Assembly (NCBI RefSeq): GCF_004136555.1 | Contig: NZ_NOIT01000003.1 | Location: 124,001 to 188,000, forward strand | Reading direction: 5' to 3' | Origin: Kocuria carniphila | GTDB taxonomy: Bacteria; Actinomycetota; Actinomycetes; Actinomycetales; Micrococcaceae | Length of the DNA stretch: 64,000 nt | Shown here: piece after piece, positions 50,576 through 60,348 of the stretch | Layout of the letters: every line of letters starts with the position of its first letter | How positions within the stretch are numbered: the first letter of the stretch is position 1 | Made by a program: the position numbers and the translations under genes | Notes under the pieces: model-generated | What the model saw: only the letters and a program-made list of their open reading frames with translations | Told to the model about the DNA's origin: nothing | The model's database searches: none

Positions 50576-51235
50576 TTACTTCTTCTTGTCGGCCTTCTTG
50601 TCCGACTTCTCCGCCTTCGCGGACTTGCTGGACTTGGTCGACTTAGTGGACTTGGTCGACTTTCCCGACTTGTCCGTGGCCACCGAATTGGCGGCACCCT
50701 TCTCAGTGCTGGCATTGGAGTTCTCCAGCTGCCCGGACACGGACTCGATGTGCGAGCGCATGAACCACTGGAACAGCTCGAGTCCCTTGACCTGACCGAT
50801 CAGCATGTCCTCGGTGATCGGATCGACCTTGCCGGCCTTCTCGATGGCCTTGCGGTGGTCCTTGATCACACCGGAGTAGACCAGATCCAGAGCGGCCAGG
50901 TGCTCCACACCGGTGGCGCGCATCACGTCGTAGTCGTCCCACTTGCGGGACGCGACGATGGCTCCGGGCAGACCGTTGGGCGACACGCCCATGGTGGCCA
51001 TGCGCTCGGCAACCTCGTCCACGAAACCGCGAACGGTCTCGATCTGCGGGTCCAGCATCTCGTGCACGGAGATGAAGTTGGGGCCTACTACGTTCCAGTG
51101 CGCGTGCTTGAGCGTCAGCTGCAGGTCGTTCAGGGCGTTCAGGCGCTGCTGCAGCGTGTCAGCCAGAGCGTGACCCTCGGTGGTCGTGAGACCCGGAACG
51201 GTGTAGCTGGCGTTCTTGGTGGACTTCTTAGCCAT
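50576..51235 (-). CDS. dps: Dps-type ferritin with a Lys-rich C-terminal tail
   Basis: This 219-residue protein is expected to oxidise and store iron and protect DNA in starved or stressed cells. The four-helix Dps core has the intersubunit ferroxidase residues in LKHAHWNVVGPNF and VHEMLDPQIE. About residues 165-219 form a tail of repeated Lys-Ser-Thr units rich in lysine (KSTKSTKSTKSSKSAKAEKS), resembling the C-terminal DNA-binding tails of mycobacterial Dps. AAGGAGG fixes the ATG at 51235 rather than one six codons upstream. The KST part is a direct DNA repeat. Confidence 0.93.
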   Translation of the reverse strand: MAKKSTKNASYTVPGLTTTEGHALADTLQQRLNALNDLQLTLKHAHWNVVGPNFISVHEMLDPQIETVRGFVDEVAERMATMGVSPNGLPGAIVASRKWDDYDVMRATGVEHLAALDLVYSGVIKDHRKAIEKAGKVDPITEDMLIGQVKGLELFQWFMRSHIESVSGQLENSNASTEKGAANSVATDKSGKSTKSTKSTKSSKSAKAEKSDKKADKKK

Positions 51236-51423
51236 GTGAACCTCCTTGTGCACCCGGCGTACTGAAAACTCGCCGCTGTCATGGTGCGGTTTATTTTGAT
51301 GTATTCATAATAACAACTTCCGAAACGCTCCACCAGGCAGGACGGTTCGCCCGCGGAGTAATTAGTGACGCGGGTCACCGATCACCTAGTCTGGGAACAA
51401 GTACCTGAGACTTGGAGTATCGG

Positions 51424-53484
51424 ATGACCGCGCGCTACCAGCACTTACTGTCCCCCCTCACCGTGGGTTCCACAACCCTCCCCCACCGCGTGATCATGGG
51501 GTCCATGCACACCGGCTTGGAAGAGAAGGAGGGCGGTGAGCATGAACTCGCAGCCTTCTACGTCGAGCGCGTTCGCGGCGGCGCTGGCCTCATCGTCACA
51601 GGTGGCATTTCCCCCAACGCCGAGGGGGCCACACGGAAGAACGGCGCCCACCTCAGCTCCCAGGACCAGTTGCCCCGCCATCAGGTCGTCACCGAAGCCG
51701 TCCACGACGCCGGTGGCTTCATCGCCCTGCAGCTCATGCACTCCGGTCGCTACGGCATGCACAAGCACGCGGTCGCGCCCTCACCCATTCGCGCCCCGAT
51801 CAACAAGGTGACGCCGCGAGAACTGTCCGACAGCGACGTCGAACGCACCATCGAGGATTTCGCTCACGCCGCGCAGCTGGCCCAGCGGGCCGGCTACGAC
51901 GGCGCGGAGATCATGGGCTCCGAGGGCTACTTGATCAACGAGTTCCTGGTCGAGCACACGAATCAGCGCACCGATCGCTGGGGCGGCTCGCCGCAGGCCC
52001 GGCGCCGCTTCGCCACAGAGATCGTCCGACGCGTCCGCGAGCGCACGGGCCCGGATTTCCTGGTGATGTACCGTCTCTCCGCCCTGGATCTGGTGCCGGA
52101 CGCCCAGGAGTTCGAGGATGTCCTGGCCCTGGGCCGCGAAGTGGAAGAGGCCGGCGCCTCCATCATCAACACAGGCATCGGCTGGCACGAGGCTCGCATC
52201 CCCACCATCGCCACCAGCGTGCCCGGCGCGGGATTCACGTGGGTCAGCCGCGCGCTGCGCGAGAACCTGAGCATTCCGATCTCCACGGTCAACCGCATCA
52301 ACACTCCCGAGCTCGCCGAGGAGGTCCTGGCGCGCGGCGAAGCGGACCTCGTGTGCATGGCCCGCCCGTTCCTGGCCGACGCCGCATTCGTCGCCAAGGC
52401 ACGCGAGGCTCAGCCGGACCGGATCAACACGTGTATTGCGTGCAACCAGGCGTGCCTGGACCACACGTTCACGGGTCAGCGCATGTCCTGCCTGGTCAAT
52501 CCGCAGGCGATGCGGGAAACGGACCTGATTCTCGGCCCCACCCGCACGGCCGAACAGATTGCCGTGGTGGGTGCGGGACCCGCTGGGCTGGCGTTCGCGG
52601 AAGCAGCGGCGGAACGCGGTCACCGCGTCACGTTGTTCGAGGAGCAGCCCGAACTCGGTGGCCAGTTCCAGCTGGCCCGTCGAATTCCCGGCAAGGAGGA
52701 CTACGCGCACACGATCCGCTACTTCTCCACTCGGTTGAAGGAGCTGGGAGTCACGGTGCGCACCGGCCACCGTGCCGCCCAGGAGGATCTGGCCTTCGCG
52801 GACCGGGTGGTCATCGCGGCCGGTGTGGACCCCCGTCAACCCGGAATCCCCGGGGTCACCGGGCCCACGGTGCTCGGCTACAAAGAGGTCTTGGAGGGCG
52901 CCCCGGTCGGTCAGCGGGTCGCAGTGATCGGCGCGGGCGGCATCGGGTACGACGTCGCGCACTTCCTCACGCACAATCCCTCCGCGGACTTCTATGCCGA
53001 ATGGGGCATTGACCGCTCGCTGGAAGCACGCGGCGGGCTACTCGCACCCGCACCCGAGCCCCCGTTGCGTCAGGTCACCGTCCTTCAGCGGAGCACCACC
53101 AAACCCGGCTCACGCCTGGGCCCCACCACGGGCTGGATCCACCGCTTGGAACTACGCATGGCCAACGTGGTGTTCATCACCGGAGTGGAATATCAGGACA
53201 TCACGGACCGCGGCGTCCGCATCTCCGTGGCCGCGCCGGGACCGGCCGGAGGTGTCATCGAGGAGGGCGGCGGCGTCGCCCTCGAGAACCCGCGCACGGA
53301 AACCCTGGTCGAGGTGGACACCGTGGTGCTGTGCGCGGGCCAGGAATCCCGCAACGAGCTGGCTCGGGAACTGGCCGGGGACTCGCGGCCCGTCCACGTG
53401 ATCGGCGGCGCGGATGTGGCCGCGGAACTGGATGCCAAACGGGCCATCAAACAGGCTGTGGAATTGGCAGCGGCCCTGCCCTGA
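51424..53484 (+). CDS. FadH-like NADPH-dependent 2,4-dienoyl-CoA reductase (Old Yellow Enzyme fusion)
   Basis: This 686-residue iron-sulfur flavoenzyme has an N-terminal FMN TIM barrel (PHRVIMGSMHTGLEE, LMHSGRYG, and GSEGYLINEFL before QRTDRWGG). A 4Fe-4S cysteine set follows as CIACNQACLDHTF and SCLVNP, then a C-terminal FAD/NADPH domain (IAVVGAGPAGLAFAEAA, VAVIGAGGIGYDVAHFL). Escherichia FadH reduces 2,4-dienoyl-CoA during degradation of unsaturated fatty acids. Related enzymes act on other enones, so substrate is probable, not proven. The ATG at 51424 follows GGAG. The gene stands alone. Confidence 0.92.
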   Translation: MTARYQHLLSPLTVGSTTLPHRVIMGSMHTGLEEKEGGEHELAAFYVERVRGGAGLIVTGGISPNAEGATRKNGAHLSSQDQLPRHQVVTEAVHDAGGFIALQLMHSGRYGMHKHAVAPSPIRAPINKVTPRELSDSDVERTIEDFAHAAQLAQRAGYDGAEIMGSEGYLINEFLVEHTNQRTDRWGGSPQARRRFATEIVRRVRERTGPDFLVMYRLSALDLVPDAQEFEDVLALGREVEEAGASIINTGIGWHEARIPTIATSVPGAGFTWVSRALRENLSIPISTVNRINTPELAEEVLARGEADLVCMARPFLADAAFVAKAREAQPDRINTCIACNQACLDHTFTGQRMSCLVNPQAMRETDLILGPTRTAEQIAVVGAGPAGLAFAEAAAERGHRVTLFEEQPELGGQFQLARRIPGKEDYAHTIRYFSTRLKELGVTVRTGHRAAQEDLAFADRVVIAAGVDPRQPGIPGVTGPTVLGYKEVLEGAPVGQRVAVIGAGGIGYDVAHFLTHNPSADFYAEWGIDRSLEARGGLLAPAPEPPLRQVTVLQRSTTKPGSRLGPTTGWIHRLELRMANVVFITGVEYQDITDRGVRISVAAPGPAGGVIEEGGGVALENPRTETLVEVDTVVLCAGQESRNELARELAGDSRPVHVIGGADVAAELDAKRAIKQAVELAAALP

Positions 53485-53548
53485 GCACCCACCGAAAGGT
53501 AGTGCAGGGCAGAGCCGCTGTTCACGAACGCAAGACCCGAGCTGCGGG

Positions 53549-54205
53549 TCAGTTGTCGGCGCGTACCGAGCCCTCGGTCGCATCCACGTAGTACGTGGCA
53601 TCGCGATCGTCGATGTCCAGCTCAACTTCCCAGTTGAGGGTGCCGTTGTCCTCGTCCAGGGAGGCGTCGTCGAACAGCACGGTGCCGTCCTGTGACGAGG
53701 CCTCTTCGAAGACGCGCTTGATGGCCTCGTCGATGGAGATGGAGGCCTGACCCAATTCGTCCAGGTCATCCTGGTCCGCGTTGCCGTCCTCCCGCTCGTT
53801 GGTGATGTTCTGGCCCGCACCATCCACGGTGACATCGTGCTTGGTGTCGTTCTGGATGACCTCGACCTCAAAGACGTTGTTCCGACGGTCGTAGTCGATG
53901 TCCGCCACGTCGCCGCCCTCGTACTTGGCAAGAACGGTCTCCACCGCTGCCAGCGACGCAGCCTCGCCGCCGTCCTCGTCACTCGCCGACGCGGAGCCCG
54001 AGGCGTCCTCGCTGGGGTCGGAGGCCTGGCCGTCGCTGGGATCATCGGTGATCTCGGCGGTGGACTCGTTTTCGGGCACGGCCGCGGTAGTCTCCGCGGG
54101 GGCTTCCGCGGCGGGTTCGTCGTTGTTGGCTCCGCAGCCGGTGAGCAGGAGCGCACCGATCACGGCGGAGGAGCTCAGGGTCAGAATTTTCTCAGTGTGC
54201 TTCAT
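53549..54205 (-). CDS. PepSY-type lipoprotein
   Basis: This 218-residue protein has a signal peptide with lipobox LLTGC around residues 20-24, an acidic low-complexity linker (about 25-85, rich in Glu, Ala, Ser and Asp) and two PepSY-like units: SLAAVETVLAKYEGGDVADI to TVDGAGQNI, then ISIDEAIKRVFEEAS to YYVDATEGSVRADN. PepSY lipoproteins are anchored outside the membrane, and some inhibit proteases; the role here is unknown. It ends 64 bases after the fadH stop (convergent) and is divergent from fhaA. Confidence 0.85.
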   Translation of the reverse strand: MKHTEKILTLSSSAVIGALLLTGCGANNDEPAAEAPAETTAAVPENESTAEITDDPSDGQASDPSEDASGSASASDEDGGEAASLAAVETVLAKYEGGDVADIDYDRRNNVFEVEVIQNDTKHDVTVDGAGQNITNEREDGNADQDDLDELGQASISIDEAIKRVFEEASSQDGTVLFDDASLDEDNGTLNWEVELDIDDRDATYYVDATEGSVRADN

Positions 54206-54415
54206 ACGTCAATTATCCCGCTTACCCGCGAGTTTTAGGGGATTACCTCGGACTCTTCGCTCGCAATGAAAACTGCCGACGGGCACCCCCCTGACTTTCA
54301 CCGGCTACTCAGCCAGGGTGTCTACTATTCTGGGGACTACTCACCGTCACACGCCCACCTCCCCCGGTCGGCGCGCACACGAGACCGCCACGGGTTGGCG
54401 TGGAAGGAGGCGGCA

Positions 54416-55237
54416 GTGGGTTTTTGGACCGGTTTGGAAAGCGGTATCGAAAAGGCCGTACGCACCGCTTTCACCGCGGGTTCCCGCAAACGAGTTGAAG
54501 CCGTGGAGATCGCCAGCGCCCTGCGCCGTGAACTCGATCAGGAATCGTTCACGATCTCCGCCGGGCGCACCATGGCGCCCAACGTCTTCACTGTCCAGTT
54601 CTCGGACGACGATTTCCCCCGCGCCCAGGAATGGGGCACGCAACTGGCCGAAGAACTGTGCGACGTGATCATCCGGCACGCGCGGTCCCAGGCCTACACG
54701 CTGCAGGGTGCCGTTCGGGTCAGCTTCATCCGCAACCCGGATCTCGAGGCCGGGGAGTTCCAGATCGTCTCGTCCTCCGAACGCACCGACGTTGGCACCG
54801 TGTCCTCGGGGAGTTCCTCCGGAGCGGCGTCGGCCTCGGTACGCGCCCCGGAACCACCACCCGCCCCGCGTCAGGAAACACGCCCGGCCCCGTTCGACGC
54901 CGCTCCCGGCCCAGGCCACGAGCCGCACCAATCCGTCGAGTACGTCCCGGTCATCGAAGTCAGCGGTGAACGTTTCTCCCTGAACGCCCCCGCCGTGAGC
55001 GTAGGCCGTTCCACCGAGGCGGACATCACCGTGGAGGACACCGGCGTTTCCCGAAAGCACCTGGAAATCCGGCGGCAGGGCCAGCACTACATTGCTGTGG
55101 ATCTGGGCTCCACCAATGGTTCCTACGTTGACGGTGAACGCGTGCAGGGTCGTGCCGAGCTGGTCAACGGATCCGTGATTACCATGGGGCGAACCCGTTT
55201 GGTGTTCCGGTTGCTACTCCCCAAGGAAGGGCGCTGA
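54416..55237 (+). CDS. fhaA: FHA-domain protein FhaA (DUF3662)
   Basis: This 273-residue protein starts GFWTGLESGIEKAVRTAF and has the DUF3662 domain to about residue 125, a Pro/Ala-rich linker to 180, and an FHA domain at the C-terminus. The FHA phosphothreonine-binding residues are readable in VSVGRSTEADI, DTGVSRKHLEIRR and LGSTNGSYVDGERV. In actinobacteria FhaA binds phosphorylated partners of PknA/PknB, including MviN/MurJ, to restrain cell-wall synthesis. AAGGAGG at 54404-54410 fixes the GTG start. It is first in the cell-growth operon. Confidence 0.92.
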   Translation: MGFWTGLESGIEKAVRTAFTAGSRKRVEAVEIASALRRELDQESFTISAGRTMAPNVFTVQFSDDDFPRAQEWGTQLAEELCDVIIRHARSQAYTLQGAVRVSFIRNPDLEAGEFQIVSSSERTDVGTVSSGSSSGAASASVRAPEPPPAPRQETRPAPFDAAPGPGHEPHQSVEYVPVIEVSGERFSLNAPAVSVGRSTEADITVEDTGVSRKHLEIRRQGQHYIAVDLGSTNGSYVDGERVQGRAELVNGSVITMGRTRLVFRLLLPKEGR

Positions 55238-55238
55238 C

Positions 55239-55757
55239 GTGTCTGAGCTGACCATCACGCTGTTGCGCTTCGGTTTCTTGGCGTTGCTGTGGATCTTCAT
55301 TTTCGCCGTCATTGCCTCGCAGGCGCGCGACCTCGCGGTGGGCAACAAGGCCCGGGCCGCTGTGCAGAACGCGCGGAACAAGCGCACATCCGCACGCAAG
55401 GAACGTCCCGCCAAGCAACCCGCCGCCAATGGATCCGGTCCCACCACCACGGGTGGCACACGGCACCGCCCCCGAAACCTCATGATCATCGAAGGGCCCC
55501 TGTCCGGCAGCAGTTTCCAGCTCGGTTCCGCGCCCGTCCTGCTCGGTCGCTCCAACGAAGCCACGGTTCCGCTCGAGGACGACTACGCCTCCGGCCGCCA
55601 CGCCCGACTGTTCCCCCAAGGTTCACGCTGGTTCCTCGAGGACCTGGGCTCCACCAACGGCACATTCGTGCAGGGTCAGAAACTCTCCCGCGCGGCGGCT
55701 GTCGAACCCGGCATGCAGTTTCGGGTGGGGCGAACCGTCATGGAACTGAGGCCCTAA
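55239..55757 (+). CDS. fhaB: FHA-domain protein FhaB (FipA partner type)
   Basis: This 172-residue protein has one N-terminal membrane helix (about 7-27, LRFGFLALLWIFIFAVIA) followed by a basic linker and a C-terminal FHA domain (PVLLGRSNEATVPL, YASGRHARLFPQG, LGSTNGTFVQGQKL). It is known as FhaB/FipA in mycobacteria, where it links Ser/Thr phosphorylation to divisome assembly. The GTG start is one base after the fhaA stop, and the stop is three bases before pstP. Confidence 0.92.
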   Translation: MSELTITLLRFGFLALLWIFIFAVIASQARDLAVGNKARAAVQNARNKRTSARKERPAKQPAANGSGPTTTGGTRHRPRNLMIIEGPLSGSSFQLGSAPVLLGRSNEATVPLEDDYASGRHARLFPQGSRWFLEDLGSTNGTFVQGQKLSRAAAVEPGMQFRVGRTVMELRP

Positions 55758-55760
55758 CTC

Positions 55761-57305
55761 ATGCCCATTGCTTTCCGCTTTGCCGCACGCTCGGACGTCG
55801 GCCGGGTCCGCTCCAAGAACGACGACTCCGCGTACGCGGGTCGCTACTTGGCCGTGGTCGCCGATGGCATGGGCGGCCACGTGGGTGGCGACGTCGCTTC
55901 GGCATCGGCCGTCATCGACCTCACCCACCTGGATCACCCGGGTCACGAAGGTGAAGCCGAAACGATCTTGGCGGACGAGATCCAGAACGCCAACCAGAAC
56001 CTGGCCAAGCTGGTCCAGACCAACCCCCGTCTGGGTGGCATGGGCACCACGGTGACTTCGCTGCTCATCGACGGCGACTCGATTTCCGTGGCCCACATCG
56101 GTGATTCACGTGCGTACCGCTGGTCCGAGGATGAAGGCTTCAGCCAGGTCACCACGGACCACACGTTTGTGCAGCGACTCATCGACGAAGGCCGGTTGCG
56201 GCCCGAGGAGGCAGAAAGCCACCCGCACAAGAACGTGCTCATGCGCGTGCTCGGCGACGTGGACGCCTCCCCCGAACTCGAAGTACAAACCATTGCCCCC
56301 AAGGTGGGTGAACGCTGGCTGTTGTGCTCGGACGGCCTCAACGCGGTGGTCAACGCGCAGACCATCGAATCGATCATGCGCTCGACCGGAGACCTCAACC
56401 AGATCGTGAACTCCCTGGTGGAACTCACCCTGGACCGCGGAGCCCCGGACAACGTGACCGTGGTGGTCGCCGAGGTCCAGGAAATCCCCCAGGGCAGCGA
56501 ACCCGCCCCCACCACGGGTGAAACCGTGGGTGCAATACCGGACGAGAGCCGCACCTCGGACGAACAGCTCGCGGACGAAGAGCTCTGGAACTCGAGCCTG
56601 GACTCCCCCGTGGCCGGTGCCGGCTACACGGACAATCACCGCACACCGGCGGAAGCCGAAGAATCCTCGGCCGCCGCGTTGCGTCGGGACCTCTCAGAAC
56701 GCCCCCACCTGCTGGTGGGCGCCGCGGCAAACGCCACCCAGACGGGTCGCATCCCCACCGTGACCGATTCCGTGGCCCAACGCCGCGCCACCCTGCTGCG
56801 CACCTCCACCCTGGACATCCCGTCAGACCCGGACGAGGTCAGGAACGCCCTGTTCGGCGAGGGCCGGCAGCGAAAGGGCGGCAAGCGGCGTCGTGCGCTG
56901 GTCATCGGTCTGTTGGGCCTCGCGGCGCTCGCGCTACTGCTGGGCGGCTGGGCCGCCAAGTCCTGGACCTCTTCGCAGTACTACGTGGGCGAGAACGACG
57001 GGAAGGTGGCCATTTACAACGGTGTGTCCCAGAGCCTGGGCCCCATCAGCCTGAGCGAGTTGAACAGCACCACCACCATTGAGGTGGACAGTCTGCCCAA
57101 TTACGTACAGGAACGCGTGCGCGGAACCATTCCCGCGGGAAGCCACCAAGAGGCCGAACGCATCGTGACCGAGCTGGCGAGCTCCGGGGACGGCGAACCC
57201 AGCCCGCAGCCCACGGGCCAGGTCAGGGTCATCACGCCCACGCCGGAGGATTCTCGCTCCCCCTCCGCCACTCCGGAGAACAGCAATGGGGGTGATGGCT
57301 CGTGA
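55761..57305 (+). CDS. pstP: PP2C-family Ser/Thr protein phosphatase
   Basis: This 514-residue membrane phosphatase reverses PknA/PknB phosphorylation. The PP2C domain (1-240) has KNDDSAYAG, VADGMGGHVGGDVAS, HIGDSRAYRW and APDNVTVVVAEV, holding the Asp metal ligands. A long acidic juxtamembrane linker leads to a helix at about 377-398 (ALVIGLLGLAALALLLGGWAA) and a short extracytoplasmic tail ending in a Pro/Ser-rich stretch. The stop overlaps the rodA GTG (GTGA). Confidence 0.95.
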   Translation: MPIAFRFAARSDVGRVRSKNDDSAYAGRYLAVVADGMGGHVGGDVASASAVIDLTHLDHPGHEGEAETILADEIQNANQNLAKLVQTNPRLGGMGTTVTSLLIDGDSISVAHIGDSRAYRWSEDEGFSQVTTDHTFVQRLIDEGRLRPEEAESHPHKNVLMRVLGDVDASPELEVQTIAPKVGERWLLCSDGLNAVVNAQTIESIMRSTGDLNQIVNSLVELTLDRGAPDNVTVVVAEVQEIPQGSEPAPTTGETVGAIPDESRTSDEQLADEELWNSSLDSPVAGAGYTDNHRTPAEAEESSAAALRRDLSERPHLLVGAAANATQTGRIPTVTDSVAQRRATLLRTSTLDIPSDPDEVRNALFGEGRQRKGGKRRRALVIGLLGLAALALLLGGWAAKSWTSSQYYVGENDGKVAIYNGVSQSLGPISLSELNSTTTIEVDSLPNYVQERVRGTIPAGSHQEAERIVTELASSGDGEPSPQPTGQVRVITPTPEDSRSPSATPENSNGGDGS

Positions 57306-58906
57306 GCAATGCCGTGACAAGCGCTCCCCCGAACGCTCCTGACGAGCAGGTCACGCCCAAACCCCGGCGGATCACGGAGCTGTTCCTGCTGCTGATCGCC
57401 TTGGCCATTGGAATCGGCGCCAACATCCTGGTGGATCCTGATCAGCTGACCGAGGACCCGGGGCGCATCATCACGAGCGGTGCGGTACTGGCCGGCGGCG
57501 GCTTATTGATCCACGTGGTGTTGTGGATCCGCGCCCGCTACGCGGATCCCTACCTGCTGCCCATTGCCGTGACCCTCAACGGTCTCGGCCTGGCCATGAT
57601 CCACCGCATCGATCTCTCCACGGGACAGACCGCCTCCGACACCCAAGTGGTCTGGACCGGGTTGGCCATGGTGGTCGCGTGCGTCGTGCTCTGGTTGCTC
57701 AAGGACCACCGCCTGCTCCGCAAGATCACCTACATTTCTCTTCTGTTGTCCGCGTTGCTCCTGCTCTTGCCGATGGTGCCCGGCCTGGGTGTGGAGATCA
57801 ACGGCGCACGGCTGTGGATCTCCGTGGCCGGACGGACGTTCCAGCCCGGTGAGATCGCCAAGATCACCCTGGCCATTTTCTTCGCCGGATACCTGTCCAC
57901 CAACCGCGACCTGATCATGCTGGCCGGCCGCAAGATCGGCCCGGTACGGCTGCCGCGTTTCAAGGACATTGCTCCGATGTTCGCCGCATGGCTGATCGCC
58001 ATCGGTGTGCTCGTGCTGCAGCGTGACCTGGGCACCGCGATCCTCTTCTTCGGCCTGTTCCTGGTCATGATCTACCTGGCCACCGGCCGCATGGGATGGA
58101 TCGTCCTGGGCGTGACGCTCATGCTGGTGGGCGGCTTCGTGGCGAGCCGCATCTTCTCCCACGTGAGCCTGCGTCTGGATTCCTGGCTCAACGCCTTTGA
58201 ACCCGAGGTCTACAACCGCTCTCCAGGTGGCTCCGGTCAGATCGTCCAGGGACTGTTCGGGCTGGCCTCCGGTGGGTTGTTCGGTCAGGGGCTGGGCCAG
58301 GGCCGCCCGGATCTGGTCTCCTATGCCAATTCGGACATGATCATCACCGCGTTCGGTGAGGAGCTCGGCCTGATCGGTCTGGGCGCCATTCTGTGCATGT
58401 TCCTGCTGTTCGCAACCCGCGGCCTGCGCGCCGCCCTGGGTACCCGTGATCACTTCGGCAAGCTGCTGGCCGCGGGACTCTCCGCGCTCATGATCATCCA
58501 GTTGCTCGTGGTCATCGGCGGTGTGACCCGGTTGCTGCCGCTGACGGGTTTGACCACGCCATTCATGTCCGCCGGTGGTTCCTCCTTGCTGTCTAACTGG
58601 ATCATCACCGCGGTCCTCCTGGCCATCTCGCACACGGCTCGTCGACCGGTCCTGACCGGCCCGGCCACCGACGAGGACTACGCGGAACTCCAAGCTCATG
58701 TGAAGGCCACGCGTGATGACCAGGAGCGGGAGGGTGAGCTCGATGACTCCGAGCCCACCACCGAGTTGTCCTCCTCGGTCGCCGGTACGGGTGGACCCCA
58801 CGACGACGCAGGCACGGCCACCGAAGTCATCTCCCGGATCCGAGGGCGTTCCGGTTCGAAATCTTCAGATCAATCGGGCTCGACCCCGGAAGGAGGAACA
58901 CAATGA
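57302..58906 (+). CDS. rodA: RodA/FtsW-family SEDS peptidoglycan glycosyltransferase
   Basis: This 534-residue protein with about 10-12 membrane helices polymerises lipid II during cell growth together with the class B PBP encoded next. Family motifs are NGARLWISVAG, FQPGEIAKITLAIF, LQRDLGTAILFFG, YNRSPGGSGQIVQGLFGLASGG with the catalytic-site region, and TPFMSAGGSSLLSNW. A C-terminal cytoplasmic tail of about 70 residues is acidic and Ser/Thr-rich and could be phosphorylated by PknB. GTGA and ATGA overlaps link it to its neighbours. Confidence 0.93.
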   Translation: MSNAVTSAPPNAPDEQVTPKPRRITELFLLLIALAIGIGANILVDPDQLTEDPGRIITSGAVLAGGGLLIHVVLWIRARYADPYLLPIAVTLNGLGLAMIHRIDLSTGQTASDTQVVWTGLAMVVACVVLWLLKDHRLLRKITYISLLLSALLLLLPMVPGLGVEINGARLWISVAGRTFQPGEIAKITLAIFFAGYLSTNRDLIMLAGRKIGPVRLPRFKDIAPMFAAWLIAIGVLVLQRDLGTAILFFGLFLVMIYLATGRMGWIVLGVTLMLVGGFVASRIFSHVSLRLDSWLNAFEPEVYNRSPGGSGQIVQGLFGLASGGLFGQGLGQGRPDLVSYANSDMIITAFGEELGLIGLGAILCMFLLFATRGLRAALGTRDHFGKLLAAGLSALMIIQLLVVIGGVTRLLPLTGLTTPFMSAGGSSLLSNWIITAVLLAISHTARRPVLTGPATDEDYAELQAHVKATRDDQEREGELDDSEPTTELSSSVAGTGGPHDDAGTATEVISRIRGRSGSKSSDQSGSTPEGGTQ

Positions 58907-60348
58907 ACACGTCCATTCGTCGACTGTGGTTCGCGTCCGTGGCCATTGTGATGGTCCTTCTCCTGGCGCTGACCTACGTGCAGTTCTTCGCCGCCAAGTC
59001 ACTCGAGGCCAATCCCTGGAACAACCGGGCCCTGTACGAGCAGTTCGGCTCGGATCGCGGGTCCATCCTGGTGGGTGGCGAGGAGATCGCGAAGTCCGTT
59101 CCGTCCCAGGACGATTTCGAGCACCAACGCGTGTACGAATCCTCTCCGCTGTACGCACACCTGACCGGGTACTTCTCGCTGGTCTACGGCGCCACCGGGC
59201 TGGAAGCGACCATGGGTGAGCAACTGTCCGGAGCCTCGGACGAGCAGTTCTACAACCGTGTGGTGTCCCTGTTCTCGGGTAATCAGCCCACCGGTGCTTC
59301 CGTGGAACTCACGCTGGACCCCGAACTGCAACGCACCGCGCACGATCTGCTGGAGGGCCACAAGGGATCAATCGTGGCGGTGAATCCGCAGACCGGCGAG
59401 ATCCTGGCCATGGCCTCCAGCCCCGGTTACGATGCAAACCGCTTGGCGTCCCACAACGCGGACGAAGTGGTCTCCGCCGCCGACGAGCTCAACAGCGACC
59501 CGGACAAGCCCTTGGAGAACCGCGCCATCGCCGGCGACCTCTACGCACCGGGGTCCACGTTCAAGATCATCGACACCGTGGCGGCCCTGGAGTCCGGTCA
59601 GTACGACACCGATTCCACGCTGCCCAACCCGGCGGAACTTCCGCTACCGGGTACCACGGTCAACCTGCCCAACTACCGTCAGGGTGGCTGCGCGGCCCGC
59701 ACCGAGGTGAACCTGGAGTTCGCCCTGGAGCAGTCCTGCAACACGCCGTTCGCGTCGATCGCCATGGACCTCGGTCAGGACGCCATCAGCAAGACCGCGG
59801 AGAACTTCGGCTACGGACAGGACCTGTCCATTCCGCTGCAGGTGACTCCCTCACTGTTCCCGGAGGACATGAATGACTCCCAGCTCGCTCTGTCCTCGAT
59901 CGGCCAGTACGACGTCCGCACCACTCCCCTGCAGGTGGCCATGATGTCCGCCGCGATCGCCAACGACGGTGTGATGATGAAACCTCAGCTGGTGAAAACC
60001 GTGCGCTCTTCCGATTTGTCCGTGATCCAGGACTTCGAGGCCGAGCAGCTGCGCCGTTCCACGGATCCGGAGACCGCCCAAACCGTCAAGGACCTCATGG
60101 TGCAGGTCGTCAGTGACGGTATCGCCGGCGGCGCTGCCGTTCCCGGTGTGGAAGTAGGCGGCAAAACGGGTACCGCAGAGCTGGGAACCGAAGCAGGATT
60201 GAACGACTCGTGGTTCACTGGTTTTGCGCCCGCAAACGACCCCCAGATTGCGGTGGCAGTGGTTATCGAAGACGTAGACGTAACCACCGGTGCACAGTTG
60301 ACCAGTCCGAGCGCTAAGCAACTCTTTGAGGCGGTGTTGAACCAGTGA
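58903..60348 (+). CDS. pbpA: Class B penicillin-binding protein PbpA
   Basis: This 481-residue transpeptidase cross-links peptidoglycan outside the membrane. It has one N-terminal helix (about 7-26) and a PBP dimerisation-type region with [19 protein letters not shown]. The transpeptidase motifs are S218-TF-K221 in [10 protein letters not shown]278-C-N280 in LEQSCNTPF and K421-T-G in GGKTGTAEL. Its gene overlaps rodA (ATGA) and pknA (GTGA), matching the SEDS-PBP pair arrangement in actinobacteria. Confidence 0.95.
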   Translation: MNTSIRRLWFASVAIVMVLLLALTYVQFFAAKSLEANPWNNRALYEQFGSDRGSILVGGEEIAKSVPSQDDFEHQRVYESSPLYAHLTGYFSLVYGATGLEATMGEQLSGASDEQFYNRVVSLFSGNQPTGASVELTLDPELQRTAHDLLEGHKGSIVAVNPQTGEILAMASSPGYDANRLASHNADEVVSAADELNSDPDKPLENRAIAGDLYAPGSTFKIIDTVAALESGQYDTDSTLPNPAELPLPGTTVNLPNYRQGGCAARTEVNLEFALEQSCNTPFASIAMDLGQDAISKTAENFGYGQDLSIPLQVTPSLFPEDMNDSQLALSSIGQYDVRTTPLQVAMMSAAIANDGVMMKPQLVKTVRSSDLSVIQDFEAEQLRRSTDPETAQTVKDLMVQVVSDGIAGGAAVPGVEVGGKTGTAELGTEAGLNDSWFTGFAPANDPQIAVAVVIEDVDVTTGAQLTSPSAKQLFEAVLNQ

